Of a DNA stretch of 50,947 nt, positions 25,130-32,265 are shown one piece after another. The stretch comes from Clostridiales bacterium UBA1752. GTDB lineage: Bacteria > Bacillota > Clostridia > Oscillospirales > CAG-382. The notes under the pieces were generated by a model. The model worked only from the letters and a program-made list of their open reading frames with translations, made no database searches and had not been told where the DNA came from. Location of the stretch: assembly GCA_002314835.1 (NCBI GenBank), contig DCHM01000028.1:369-51315 (forward strand), in the 5' to 3' direction. Position 1 is the stretch's first letter; each line of letters begins with the position of its first letter. The position numbers and the translations under genes are program-made.

Positions 25130-25157
25130 GCGGAGGAGCAAAATCCTCCGCTTTTTT
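25130..25157 (+). terminator. Intrinsic terminator after the AGE gene
   Basis: GCGGAGGA (25130-25137) pairs with TCCTCCGC (25144-25151), followed by six T. Confidence 0.9.
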
Positions 25158-25200
25158 GCGTATTTGGGGTCAAAAGCGTAAAAAATCTTGCAAAAACCTA

Positions 25201-25229
25201 TTGCATTTGGGCAAAATCTGTGTTACAAT
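25201..25229 (+). promoter_or_regulatory. Promoter for rpsB-tsf
   Basis: TTGCAT (25201-25206), a 17-nt spacer ending TGT, and TACAAT (25224-25229). The -35 sits inside AAAACCTATTGCATTT (25193-25208), which is identical to the sequence at the rpsJ promoter (46975-46990). Confidence 0.8.
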
Positions 25230-25264
25230 CAATCGGTTTTGCGAGAAAGGCAAAACATTACACA

Positions 25265-25330
25265 CATCGCATCTGCGCCCTACGGGTGTACCAAAGGTAC
25301 TTTTAAGGACGTAAATCAAAAAATGCGATG
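25265..25330 (+). promoter_or_regulatory. Structured rpsB mRNA leader, candidate autoregulatory element
   Basis: CATCGCAT (25265-25272) can pair with ATGCGATG (25323-25330) to enclose two hairpins: CGCCC/CGGGTG (25276-25288) and GTACC/GGTAC around AAA (25288-25300). The closing stem ends about 14 nt before the AAGGAG of rpsB. The layout resembles ribosomal-protein leader elements in which S2 could bind its own mRNA; the regulator is inferred, not seen. Confidence 0.5.
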
Positions 25331-25354
25331 GCGGGGCAACCCGAAAGGAGCAAT

Positions 25355-26092
25355 ATGTCTGTTATTTCCATGAAGCAACTGCTCGAAGCAGGCGTCCACT
25401 TCGGTCACCAGACCAGGAGATGGAACCCTAAGATGTCCGAGTACATCTTTACCGAACGCAACGGTATCTACATCATCGACCTCCAAAAGACCGTCAAAAA
25501 GGTTGAGGAAGCTTACATGTTCGTACGCCAGATCGCTATCGACGGCGGCAACATTCTCTTTGTAGGCACCAAAAAGCAGGCTCAGGAGGCTATTAAAGAA
25601 GAAGCTCTCCGCTGCGGCATGTACTACGTCAACGTTCGTTGGCTCGGCGGTATGATGACCAACTTTAAGACCATCAAAAAGTCTATCCAAAAGCTCAACA
25701 ACCTCACCAAGATGTCCGAGGACGGCACCTTTGACCTCCTTCCCAAAAAGGAAGTCGCTGCTCTCCAGAAGGAAATGGAAGACCTCGAGAAGAACCTCGG
25801 CGGTATCAAGGATATGAAGACCCTTCCCGCAGCCATCTTTGTCGTTGACCCCAAGAAGGAATGCAACGCCGTAGGCGAAGCTCGCAAGCTCGGCATTCCC
25901 GTAGTTGCTATCGTTGATACCAACTGCGACCCTGACGAAGTTGACTACGTTATCCCCGGCAACGACGACGCTATCCGCGCTATCAAGCTTATCTCTTCCG
26001 TAATGGCTGACGCCGTTATCGAAGGCAAGCAGGGCGAACAGTTTACAGACTCCAGCGAAACCGCTGAAACCGAGGAGGTTCAAAATGGCTGA
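25355..26092 (+). CDS. rpsB: 30S ribosomal protein S2
   Basis: 245 residues. It starts MSVISMKQLLEAGVHFGHQT and contains RWNPKMSEYIF, the S2 signature, and RWLGGMMTNFKTIKKSIQ. S2 is the last-assembled small-subunit protein and binds S1 near the mRNA exit. The ATG at 25355 has AAAGGAG 5 nt upstream; an in-frame ATG 27 nt earlier lies inside the leader stem and was rejected. The C-terminal tail is acidic (GEQFTDSSETAETEEVQNG). It overlaps tsf by 8 nt, the usual rpsB-tsf operon. Confidence 0.98.
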   Translation: MSVISMKQLLEAGVHFGHQTRRWNPKMSEYIFTERNGIYIIDLQKTVKKVEEAYMFVRQIAIDGGNILFVGTKKQAQEAIKEEALRCGMYYVNVRWLGGMMTNFKTIKKSIQKLNNLTKMSEDGTFDLLPKKEVAALQKEMEDLEKNLGGIKDMKTLPAAIFVVDPKKECNAVGEARKLGIPVVAIVDTNCDPDEVDYVIPGNDDAIRAIKLISSVMADAVIEGKQGEQFTDSSETAETEEVQNG

Positions 26093-27023
26093 AATCAGTG
26101 CAAAGGTTGTTAACGAGCTCCGTAAAAAGACCGGCGTAGGTCTGATGGAGTGCAAAAAGGCTCTCGTCGCTGCCAACGGCAACGAGGAGGAGGCTATCAA
26201 GATTCTCCGCGAAAAAGGCATGGCTGTTGCAGGCAAAAAGGCCGACAGAGTTGCAGCCGAGGGCGTTATTGATATAGCAAAGTGCGACAAGTGCGGCTAC
26301 ACCGCCATCGTCGAGGTTAACGCCGAGACCGACTTCGTTGCAAAGAACGCTACCTTTAAGGAATTTGTCAAGGGCATCCTTGCTACCATCCTTGCAAACA
26401 AGCCCGCTTCTATCGAGGCTCTTAACGAGTGCAAGTTTGAAGGCAAAGACAGCACCGTAGAGGAAGAGCGCAAGAACATGGTATTCACCATCGGCGAGAA
26501 TATGTCCATCCGCCGCTTTGAGCTCATCGACGGCATTACCGGCACCTATATCCACGGCGGCGGCACTGCAGGCGTCGTAGTTAAGTTTGAGACCACCAAC
26601 GGTATCGAAAAGACCGAAGGCTTTGCAGAATACGCAAAGAACGTTTGCATGCAGATAGCAGCTATGGCTCCTACCTACGTTTGCAGACACTGTGTTCCCG
26701 AATCCGTTATCAATAACGAAAAAGAAATCCTCCTTGCTCAGATCGCCAACGACCCCACCAAAGCAGGCAAGCCCGAGGCTGTCAAGCTCAAGATGGTAGA
26801 GGGACGTATCAATAAGTTCTACGAGACCAACTGCCTCGTTGACCAGGCTTACGTCAAGGACGAGGACCTCACCGTTGCCAAGTACACCGAGCAGGTTGCT
26901 AAAGAACTCGGCGGCGAAATCAAGCCCGTTTACTTTGTAAAGTACGAGCGCGGCGAAGGCATCGAAAAGAGAGAAGACGACTTTGCAGGCGAAATCGACA
27001 GACTCGTAAAGGGCGGCAACTAA
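26085..27023 (+). CDS. tsf: Translation elongation factor Ts
   Basis: A 312-residue nucleotide exchange factor for EF-Tu. The N-terminal UBA-like domain reads ELRKKTGVGLMECKKAL, followed by IKILREKGMAVAGKKADR and the EF-Tu contact region EVNAETDFVAKN. Two core subdomains follow. It overlaps rpsB by 8 nt, with GAGGAGG inside the rpsB tail. Confidence 0.98.
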   Translation: MAEISAKVVNELRKKTGVGLMECKKALVAANGNEEEAIKILREKGMAVAGKKADRVAAEGVIDIAKCDKCGYTAIVEVNAETDFVAKNATFKEFVKGILATILANKPASIEALNECKFEGKDSTVEEERKNMVFTIGENMSIRRFELIDGITGTYIHGGGTAGVVVKFETTNGIEKTEGFAEYAKNVCMQIAAMAPTYVCRHCVPESVINNEKEILLAQIANDPTKAGKPEAVKLKMVEGRINKFYETNCLVDQAYVKDEDLTVAKYTEQVAKELGGEIKPVYFVKYERGEGIEKREDDFAGEIDRLVKGGN

Positions 27024-27042
27024 TATTTCATCAGCACATAAA

Positions 27043-27066
27043 GCAGGCTTCACGGCCTGCTTTTTT
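27043..27066 (+). terminator. Intrinsic terminator after rpsB-tsf
   Basis: GCAGGC (27043-27048) pairs with GCCTGC (27055-27060), followed by six T. Confidence 0.9.
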
Positions 27067-27120
27067 GTCATTTTGCGACTAAAATAATATCAAACTGCGT
27101 ATATTTTTGCTATTATACTA

Positions 27121-27149
27121 TTGTATATACACGATAATCGTGATATAAT
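27121..27149 (+). promoter_or_regulatory. Promoter for bipA with an operator-like palindrome in the spacer
   Basis: TTGTAT (27121-27126), a 17-nt spacer and TATAAT (27144-27149). The spacer contains CACGATAATCGTG (27130-27142), a perfect 6-bp inverted repeat around one base. Its position between -35 and -10 would suit a repressor that blocks RNA polymerase. Confidence 0.65.
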
Positions 27150-27193
27150 AATCAAGTTTGATAATATGACAAAAAGTGTTTTTTGGAGGAAAT

Positions 27194-29020
27194 ATGAAAA
27201 GAGAAAACCTGCGTAACATAGCCATCATAGCGCACGTTGACCACGGCAAGACGACGCTCGTTGACGAAATGCTCAAGTTCGGCGGTCTTTTCCGTGAGAA
27301 CCAAGAGCTGCAAGAGCGTATGATGGACAGCAACGACCTCGAACGCGAAAGAGGCATTACCATTCTCGCTAAAAATACGTCCACGTTTTACAAGGATTGC
27401 AAAATCAATATAGTCGATACCCCGGGCCACGCCGATTTTTCGGGCGAGGTAGAGCGTATCCTAAAGATGGTTGACGGCGTACTGCTGCTCGTCGATGCTG
27501 CCGAAGGACCTATGCCTCAGACGCGCTTTGTGCTCCAAAAGGCTATAGAAATGAACCTCCGCATCGTCGTCGTCATCAACAAGATTGACAAGCCCGACGC
27601 GCGCGTTTACGAGGTGCCCGACGAGGTTCTCGAGCTGCTGCTCGACCTCAACGCCACCACCGAACAGCTTGATTCTCCCGTTATATACTGCTCGGGCCGT
27701 AACGGCACCGCCAGCATCACTCCCGACCAGCAGGGCACCAACCTTGCACCTCTGTTTGACGCCATACTCGAGACCATACCCGCACCGGAGGGCGACGCCG
27801 AAGGTCCTGCCCAGATGCTCGTAAGCTCGGTTGACTACAACGATTACGTCGGCAAAATCGCCATCGGCAAGGTCGAGCGCGGTACTCTTGCGCTAAAGCA
27901 GGAGGTCGTTCTCTGCGATTATCATAATAGCGAGGTCGGCAAAAAGTGCCGCATTTCCGCTATGTTTACTATCGACGGCTTAAACCGCGTCCCGTGCGAA
28001 AAAGCCGATGTCGGTGACATCGTGTGCGTTTCGGGTATCGAAGGTATCAATATCGGCAACACCATTTGCGACGCGCTTTGCGTAGAGCCTCTGCCCTTCG
28101 TCAAGATAGGCGAGCCTACCATGGAGATGACGTTTGCAGTCAATACTTCACCTTTTGCAGGTCAGGACGGCAAGTACGTTACCTCGCGTCACTTGCGTGA
28201 ATATCTCTTTAAAGAAGCTATGAAGGATATGTCCCTCCGCGTAACTGAGGGCACTACCACCGACAGCTTTAACGTCTGCGGCAGAGGCGAGATGCACCTT
28301 TCCATACTTATGGAGAATATGCGCCGTGCAGGCTATGAGTTTACCGTTTCGACACCCCGTATCATTTATAAAGAGATAGACGGCGTAAAGTGCGAGCCTA
28401 TCGACCGTTGTTATATCGACGTGCCCAAGGAGTTTGTCAGCGCCGTTATGGAAAAAATGGGCTACCGCAAGGGCGAGCTTTGCGAAATGAAGCCCAAGGG
28501 CGAGAGAATGCACCTCGAGTTCCTTATCCCGACCCGTGGCTTATTCGGCTACAAGACCGAGTTTCTCACCGATACTAAGGGCGAGGGCATCTTAAATACT
28601 GCTTTTGACAGCTATCAGCCCGAAAAAGGCGTCGTTACAAAGCGCTTTACCGGTTCGCTCATCGCTTACGAAGAGGGCGAATGCACCAGCTACGGCATTT
28701 ACAATTCACAGGACAGAGGTCCTATGTTCGTCGTGCCTGCCGAGCGTGTTTACGGCGGCGAGGTCGTCGGTATCTCGACCAAGGGCGACGATATCGTCGT
28801 CAACGTCTGCAAAAAAAAGCACCTTACCGCAGTACGCTCCAGCGGCGCGGACGAGGCACTCAGACTGATACCCGTTATCAAGTTCAGCCTTGAGGAGGCT
28901 CTTGAGTTTATCGCCGACGACGAGCTTATCGAGGTTACTCCCAAGTCTATCCGCATACGCAAGCGCATACTCGACAACGCAACCCGTATGAAGGAAAAAA
29001 TGCGCGAAATAAAAGGTTAA
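27194..29020 (+). CDS. typA: Translational GTPase TypA/BipA
   Basis: A 608-residue ribosome-associated GTPase of the EF-G family, involved in ribosome assembly and stress adaptation. G-motifs: IAHVDHGKTTLVD (G1), RGITI (G2), DTPGHADFSGEVERIL (G3) and NKIDKPDAR (G4). EF-G-like domains II, III and V follow, then the BipA-specific C-terminal domain with LTAVRSSGADEALRLIP and KSIRIRKRIL. The start at 27194 has TGGAGGA directly upstream; an in-frame ATG 18 nt earlier precedes the ribosome binding site. It is a single-gene unit. Confidence 0.97.
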   Translation: MKRENLRNIAIIAHVDHGKTTLVDEMLKFGGLFRENQELQERMMDSNDLERERGITILAKNTSTFYKDCKINIVDTPGHADFSGEVERILKMVDGVLLLVDAAEGPMPQTRFVLQKAIEMNLRIVVVINKIDKPDARVYEVPDEVLELLLDLNATTEQLDSPVIYCSGRNGTASITPDQQGTNLAPLFDAILETIPAPEGDAEGPAQMLVSSVDYNDYVGKIAIGKVERGTLALKQEVVLCDYHNSEVGKKCRISAMFTIDGLNRVPCEKADVGDIVCVSGIEGINIGNTICDALCVEPLPFVKIGEPTMEMTFAVNTSPFAGQDGKYVTSRHLREYLFKEAMKDMSLRVTEGTTTDSFNVCGRGEMHLSILMENMRRAGYEFTVSTPRIIYKEIDGVKCEPIDRCYIDVPKEFVSAVMEKMGYRKGELCEMKPKGERMHLEFLIPTRGLFGYKTEFLTDTKGEGILNTAFDSYQPEKGVVTKRFTGSLIAYEEGECTSYGIYNSQDRGPMFVVPAERVYGGEVVGISTKGDDIVVNVCKKKHLTAVRSSGADEALRLIPVIKFSLEEALEFIADDELIEVTPKSIRIRKRILDNATRMKEKMREIKG

Positions 29021-29028
29021 ATTATAAA

Positions 29029-29057
29029 CCGCTTTGTATTGACAGAGCGGTTTTTTT
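29029..29057 (+). terminator. Terminator after bipA that contains a -35 element in its hairpin
   Basis: CCGCTTTGT (29029-29037) pairs with ACAGAGCGG (29042-29050), with one G-T pair and the loop ATTG, followed by seven T. Loop plus 3' arm spell TTGACA (29039-29044), with TACTTT 17 nt on as a poor -10. The same layout recurs at 30214-30252. Confidence 0.8.
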
Positions 29058-29147
29058 GTGTTACTTTTTATATGTCAACATTACGTAAAGGAGTTAATCA
29101 AATAGCTACGGATTGTAATAACGAGGCTGTTTGATTTATGTGCGGAT

Positions 29148-30200
29148 ATGCAGATTATCACAGATGATATTGTCGGGTATGACCTTGCTACGGTTGACGG
29201 CACAGTCGTTTATTATGCAGGCGACACGGACCGTACGCTCTCGGCGGCTGATTACAGCTGGGGTGACGCTTACGTCCTCACTTTTGATAAGGATGGCAAG
29301 CTATATGAGGCCGGCAGTGCCATAAGACCGCACCACAATCATCGCTTGGGCGCACAAACCCACGTTACCATACCGGCAGGCGGATTTATGCTCGCGTTCC
29401 CATATACGTCAACGCTGATTAAGGCGTTTGAAGCTTGCTTTGACGGCATAATGTTGTATGATTCGACCTGCTCGATGACCTACGATATGACTGCCGTTAT
29501 CGACACAAAAGCAAACACCGTTACCGTCAACGTAGGAGACCCTGCGCCTATAACCGAAAAAACGATAAAGTTTTTGTTTGTCGGCAACAGTGCTACATAT
29601 TTTAACGGCAATCCGATTAAATTTGAGGCTCTCTGCCGCGCTGCGGGAGTTGACGTAAAGGCGGTGTATTGCACCTTCGGCTGTGCCAAGCTTGCGGAGT
29701 TTGCCGATGCAAACCACGAGCGAGGCATAGCTATGCGGCATGCACTCAAAAGCGATAAATACGACTACGTCGTGCTGCAGGACGCTTCAAAAGCCACTTA
29801 CGATTCCGCCAAGCAGGCTTTGGACGTCATAATTCCGCTCATAAAAGAGAACGGCGCAGAACCGTTACTTTATATGCGCTATTTGGCGGATATTGACCGT
29901 GCGCTCGTAAATTATGATAATTATACAAAACTCGCTAACGACTTTGGTATCAAGACCTGCACCACTGCTATGGCGTTTGTATATTGTATGCGCCGTTACC
30001 CGGGCATCAACCTTATCGCCGAGGACGGAGGCCATCATTCCAAAGAGGGCAGCTATCTCGTCGCCTGCACGTGGCTTTGCCGTTATATGGGCATAGATCC
30101 GAGAGGCAATGCTTATACGGCAGGTCTGACATCTGACGTTGTAAAGGCGCTGCAGGAGTGTGCATATATCGCCTCAACACAAGCCAATTCAATTAAATAA
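29148..30200 (+). CDS. Truncated paralogue of the downstream SGNH-like (DUF4886-type) protein, signal peptide lost; likely pseudogene
   Basis: The 350 residues from MQIITDDIVGYDL to ALQECAYIAS are closely similar to residues ~26-370 of the next gene, including the SGNH-like motifs KFLFVGNSATYFNGNP and AEDGGHHSKEGSYL. The gene differs in two ways. Upstream, the ribosome binding site AAAGGAG (29087-29093) is followed by a frame reading K-stop-LRIVIT..LFDLCAD, a recognisable relic of the neighbour's signal peptide (MKKLLVICIAI..AFDCSAS) with no start codon, an in-frame TAG at 29103-29105 and a deletion. At the 3' end it stops before the discoidin and membrane-anchor domains. No ribosome binding site serves the ATG at 29148. 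It is probably not secreted and may not be translated. Confidence 0.6.
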   Translation: MQIITDDIVGYDLATVDGTVVYYAGDTDRTLSAADYSWGDAYVLTFDKDGKLYEAGSAIRPHHNHRLGAQTHVTIPAGGFMLAFPYTSTLIKAFEACFDGIMLYDSTCSMTYDMTAVIDTKANTVTVNVGDPAPITEKTIKFLFVGNSATYFNGNPIKFEALCRAAGVDVKAVYCTFGCAKLAEFADANHERGIAMRHALKSDKYDYVVLQDASKATYDSAKQALDVIIPLIKENGAEPLLYMRYLADIDRALVNYDNYTKLANDFGIKTCTTAMAFVYCMRRYPGINLIAEDGGHHSKEGSYLVACTWLCRYMGIDPRGNAYTAGLTSDVVKALQECAYIASTQANSIK

Positions 30201-30213
30201 ATATACAAAACAG

Positions 30214-30242
30214 CCGTTCTGTATTGACAGAACGGTTTTTTT
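30214..30242 (+). terminator. Terminator of the first DUF4886-type copy, containing the promoter -35 of the second
   Basis: CCGTTCTGT (30214-30222) and ACAGAACGG (30227-30235) form a perfect 9-bp stem around ATTG, followed by seven T. The loop and 3' arm include TTGACA (30224-30229). Confidence 0.88.
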
Positions 30243-30252
30243 ATTATATTAT
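30224..30252 (+). promoter_or_regulatory. Promoter for the intact DUF4886-type gene, embedded in the preceding terminator
   Basis: TTGACA (30224-30229) lies within the terminator hairpin, the 17-nt spacer is the rest of the stem plus the T-run, and TATTAT (30247-30252) follows. AAGGAG precedes the ATG at 30298. Confidence 0.75.
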
Positions 30253-30297
30253 ATTGTAAAAACATAAACAAACGTAAATAAAAACAAGGAGTAAACA

Positions 30298-32157
30298 ATG
30301 AAAAAACTGCTCGTTATTTGCATAGCGATTTCGCTGTGCGCTGCCGCAGTTGCTTTTGATTGCAGTGCGAGTATGCAGACCATCACTGCCGATATAGTCG
30401 GCTACGATCTTTCCACCGTAAACGGTGTTGTGGCTTATAAGGCAGGCGACACCGACCGTACCCTCTCGGCCGCAGATTACAGCTGGGGCAACGCCTATAT
30501 CCTGTCGTTTGACAAGGACGGCAAGCTGTACGAGGCAGGCAAGGGTATCCTGCCGAGCCAAAACGACTATTACGGCGCACAGACCGTGGTTACTATCCCT
30601 GCAGGCGGATTTATGCTCGCATTCCCGAATTCTTCCACGCTGATGAAGGCGTTTAACGCTTGCTTTGACGGCGTTATGCTTTACAACGCTACCTGCTCGA
30701 TGACTTACGATATGACCGCAAGCATTGACGAAAAGACCAATAAAGTCACCGTCAACGTAGGTGACCCGATACCCGAAACCGAAGATACCGTCAAGTTTTT
30801 GTTCGTCGGCAATAGCTCGACCTACTTTAACGGCAACCCGATAAAGTTTGAGGCTCTTTGCCGTGCCGCAGGCCTTGACGTTAAGGTAACGTACTGCACC
30901 TTCGGCAGTGCTTATCTGTCTGAGTTTGCCAACGAAAATCACGAGCGCGGCAAGGCCTTGAGACACGCACTCAAAAACGATAAGTACGACTACGTAGTAT
31001 TGCAGGATGCGGCCGGCGCAACGTACGACTCCAGCAAGGCGTCTATCCAAACCATTTTGCCTCTCATCGAGGAAAACGGCGCCGAAGCTCTGCTTTATAT
31101 GCGCTATTCCACCTCTATTTCGGGTGCACAGAAGTATAAGACAAACTACGGCAAGCTCTCCGAAGAGTTTGGTATCAAGACCTGCACGTCCGCTCTGGCG
31201 TTTGCTTACTGCATGGAAAATTATCCCGACATCAACCTTATCGCCGAGGACGGCGGTCACCACTCCAAAGAGGGCAGCTATCTCGCCGCTTGCTCTTGGC
31301 TCTACGCTTATATGGGCGTTGACCCCAGAGGCAACACTTATACCGCAGGTATGTCTGCCGACGTTGTCGCGGCTCTGCAGGAGTCTGCCTATGAGGCGGC
31401 AGTCAATTATTTTGACTATGGCGGCGGCTTGACCAAGACGATAGACGGCGTTAAATATACAGACGTCGCTCAGGGCGCGTCTTACGTTCCCGACGGCAAG
31501 GTTTATACCGGCAACTGGACAGACACAAAGGATGACGGCACACCGATAGGCAAACTTACCGACGGCATCGTCGTTACCGAAGGCTCCGACACCAGCGTAG
31601 GCTGCTATACGGGCACCGCTCAGTCTATTACCGTTAACCTCGGCTCTCTAAAGAGCATCAAGCAGGTCGAGACAGACCTCTTTGGCCAATCGAGTTGGGG
31701 AATCCCCGATCCGTCGGGTGCAACAGTGGACGTGTTTGTTTCTGCTGACGGCAACAAGTTTGACAGAATAGGAACGGCTGAAATGAGCGAAGAAGAGGTC
31801 AACGGTGGGTGGAAGCGCCGACTGTTTACCGTAACGCTTGACAGCACCGTAAACGCTCAGTACGTAAAGCTCGAGTACGAGCTTGCCGGCAACTACCTCT
31901 GGACAAGCGAAATCGCCGTATATGGCGGTGATACAGCCAATGAAGATGAGTCTGAGGTCGCAGAGAGCGAGGCTGCAGACGAGAGCAAAGACGACGGTCA
32001 AAGCATAGGTGCCGACCAAAGCACCGATAATAACGAGTCGGTCATCGGCGGCTCAGAGCCTGCTGTGCAAAACCTCACTTGGCTCTGGATATTGATTGCC
32101 GCAGTCGTAGTAATCGCCGCTGCAGTCGTTATCGTATTGCTGCTTAAAAAGAAATAA
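30298..32157 (+). CDS. Surface protein: SGNH-like (DUF4886-type) domain, discoidin domain and C-terminal membrane anchor
   Basis: A 619-residue protein. A signal peptide (MKKLLVICIAISLCAAAVAF) is followed by a β-rich N-terminal domain (about 27-155) with SFDKDGKLYEAG and IPAGGFMLAFP. The SGNH-hydrolase-like domain (about 160-370) has a block-I-like FVGNSSTYFNGNP, whose Ser is the putative nucleophile, and a block-V-like AEDGGHHSKEGSYLAA with Asp and His. A discoidin domain follows (about 380-545; VTVNLGSLKSI..YVKLEYELAG). An acidic Ser/Glu/Asp linker and a membrane helix (LTWLWILIAAVVVIAAAVVI) with LLKKK end the protein. It may deacylate or bind an extracellular glycan (inference). The truncated copy lies just upstream. 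Confidence 0.85.
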   Translation: MKKLLVICIAISLCAAAVAFDCSASMQTITADIVGYDLSTVNGVVAYKAGDTDRTLSAADYSWGNAYILSFDKDGKLYEAGKGILPSQNDYYGAQTVVTIPAGGFMLAFPNSSTLMKAFNACFDGVMLYNATCSMTYDMTASIDEKTNKVTVNVGDPIPETEDTVKFLFVGNSSTYFNGNPIKFEALCRAAGLDVKVTYCTFGSAYLSEFANENHERGKALRHALKNDKYDYVVLQDAAGATYDSSKASIQTILPLIEENGAEALLYMRYSTSISGAQKYKTNYGKLSEEFGIKTCTSALAFAYCMENYPDINLIAEDGGHHSKEGSYLAACSWLYAYMGVDPRGNTYTAGMSADVVAALQESAYEAAVNYFDYGGGLTKTIDGVKYTDVAQGASYVPDGKVYTGNWTDTKDDGTPIGKLTDGIVVTEGSDTSVGCYTGTAQSITVNLGSLKSIKQVETDLFGQSSWGIPDPSGATVDVFVSADGNKFDRIGTAEMSEEEVNGGWKRRLFTVTLDSTVNAQYVKLEYELAGNYLWTSEIAVYGGDTANEDESEVAESEAADESKDDGQSIGADQSTDNNESVIGGSEPAVQNLTWLWILIAAVVVIAAAVVIVLLLKKK

Positions 32158-32170
32158 GACGTTTTGATAC

Positions 32171-32197
32171 AAACGGCGCGCATTTGTGCGCCGTTTT
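32171..32197 (+). terminator. Intrinsic terminator after the surface protein gene
   Basis: AAACGGCGC (32171-32179) pairs with GCGCCGTTT (32188-32196), ending in four T. The alaS -35 begins four bases later. Confidence 0.85.
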
Positions 32198-32200
32198 CTA

Positions 32201-32228
32201 TTGACTTTTTTACTTATTAGTGTATAAT
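32201..32228 (+). promoter_or_regulatory. Promoter for the alaS operon
   Basis: TTGACT (32201-32206), a 16-nt spacer and TATAAT (32223-32228), right behind the upstream terminator. Confidence 0.75.
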
Positions 32229-32265
32229 AATTTATTATAATATTTGTGTATATGAAAGGTTTTGT

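Noticed and set aside
25230..25354. T-box or amino-acid riboswitch before rpsB
   Set aside because: No T-box sequence (GGTGG-type) or terminator/antiterminator pair was seen; the structure is too small.
25316..26290. Open frame of about 320 codons antisense to rpsB and the start of tsf
   Set aside because: Same reason: a mirror frame of ribosomal and elongation-factor genes, with no supporting signals.
26043..27071. Open frame of about 340 codons antisense to tsf
   Set aside because: It lies opposite a certain EF-Ts gene. Strong codon bias of highly expressed genes leaves the complementary frame free of stops; there is no ribosome binding site or family resemblance.
29131..29325. Small alternative-frame ORF at the start of the truncated DUF4886-type copy
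   Set aside because: It shifts out of the frame that matches the intact paralogue and shows no similarity of its own.
30244..31263. Long open frame antisense to the second DUF4886-type gene
   Set aside because: It covers the promoter and signal peptide of a well-supported gene and has no recognisable domain.
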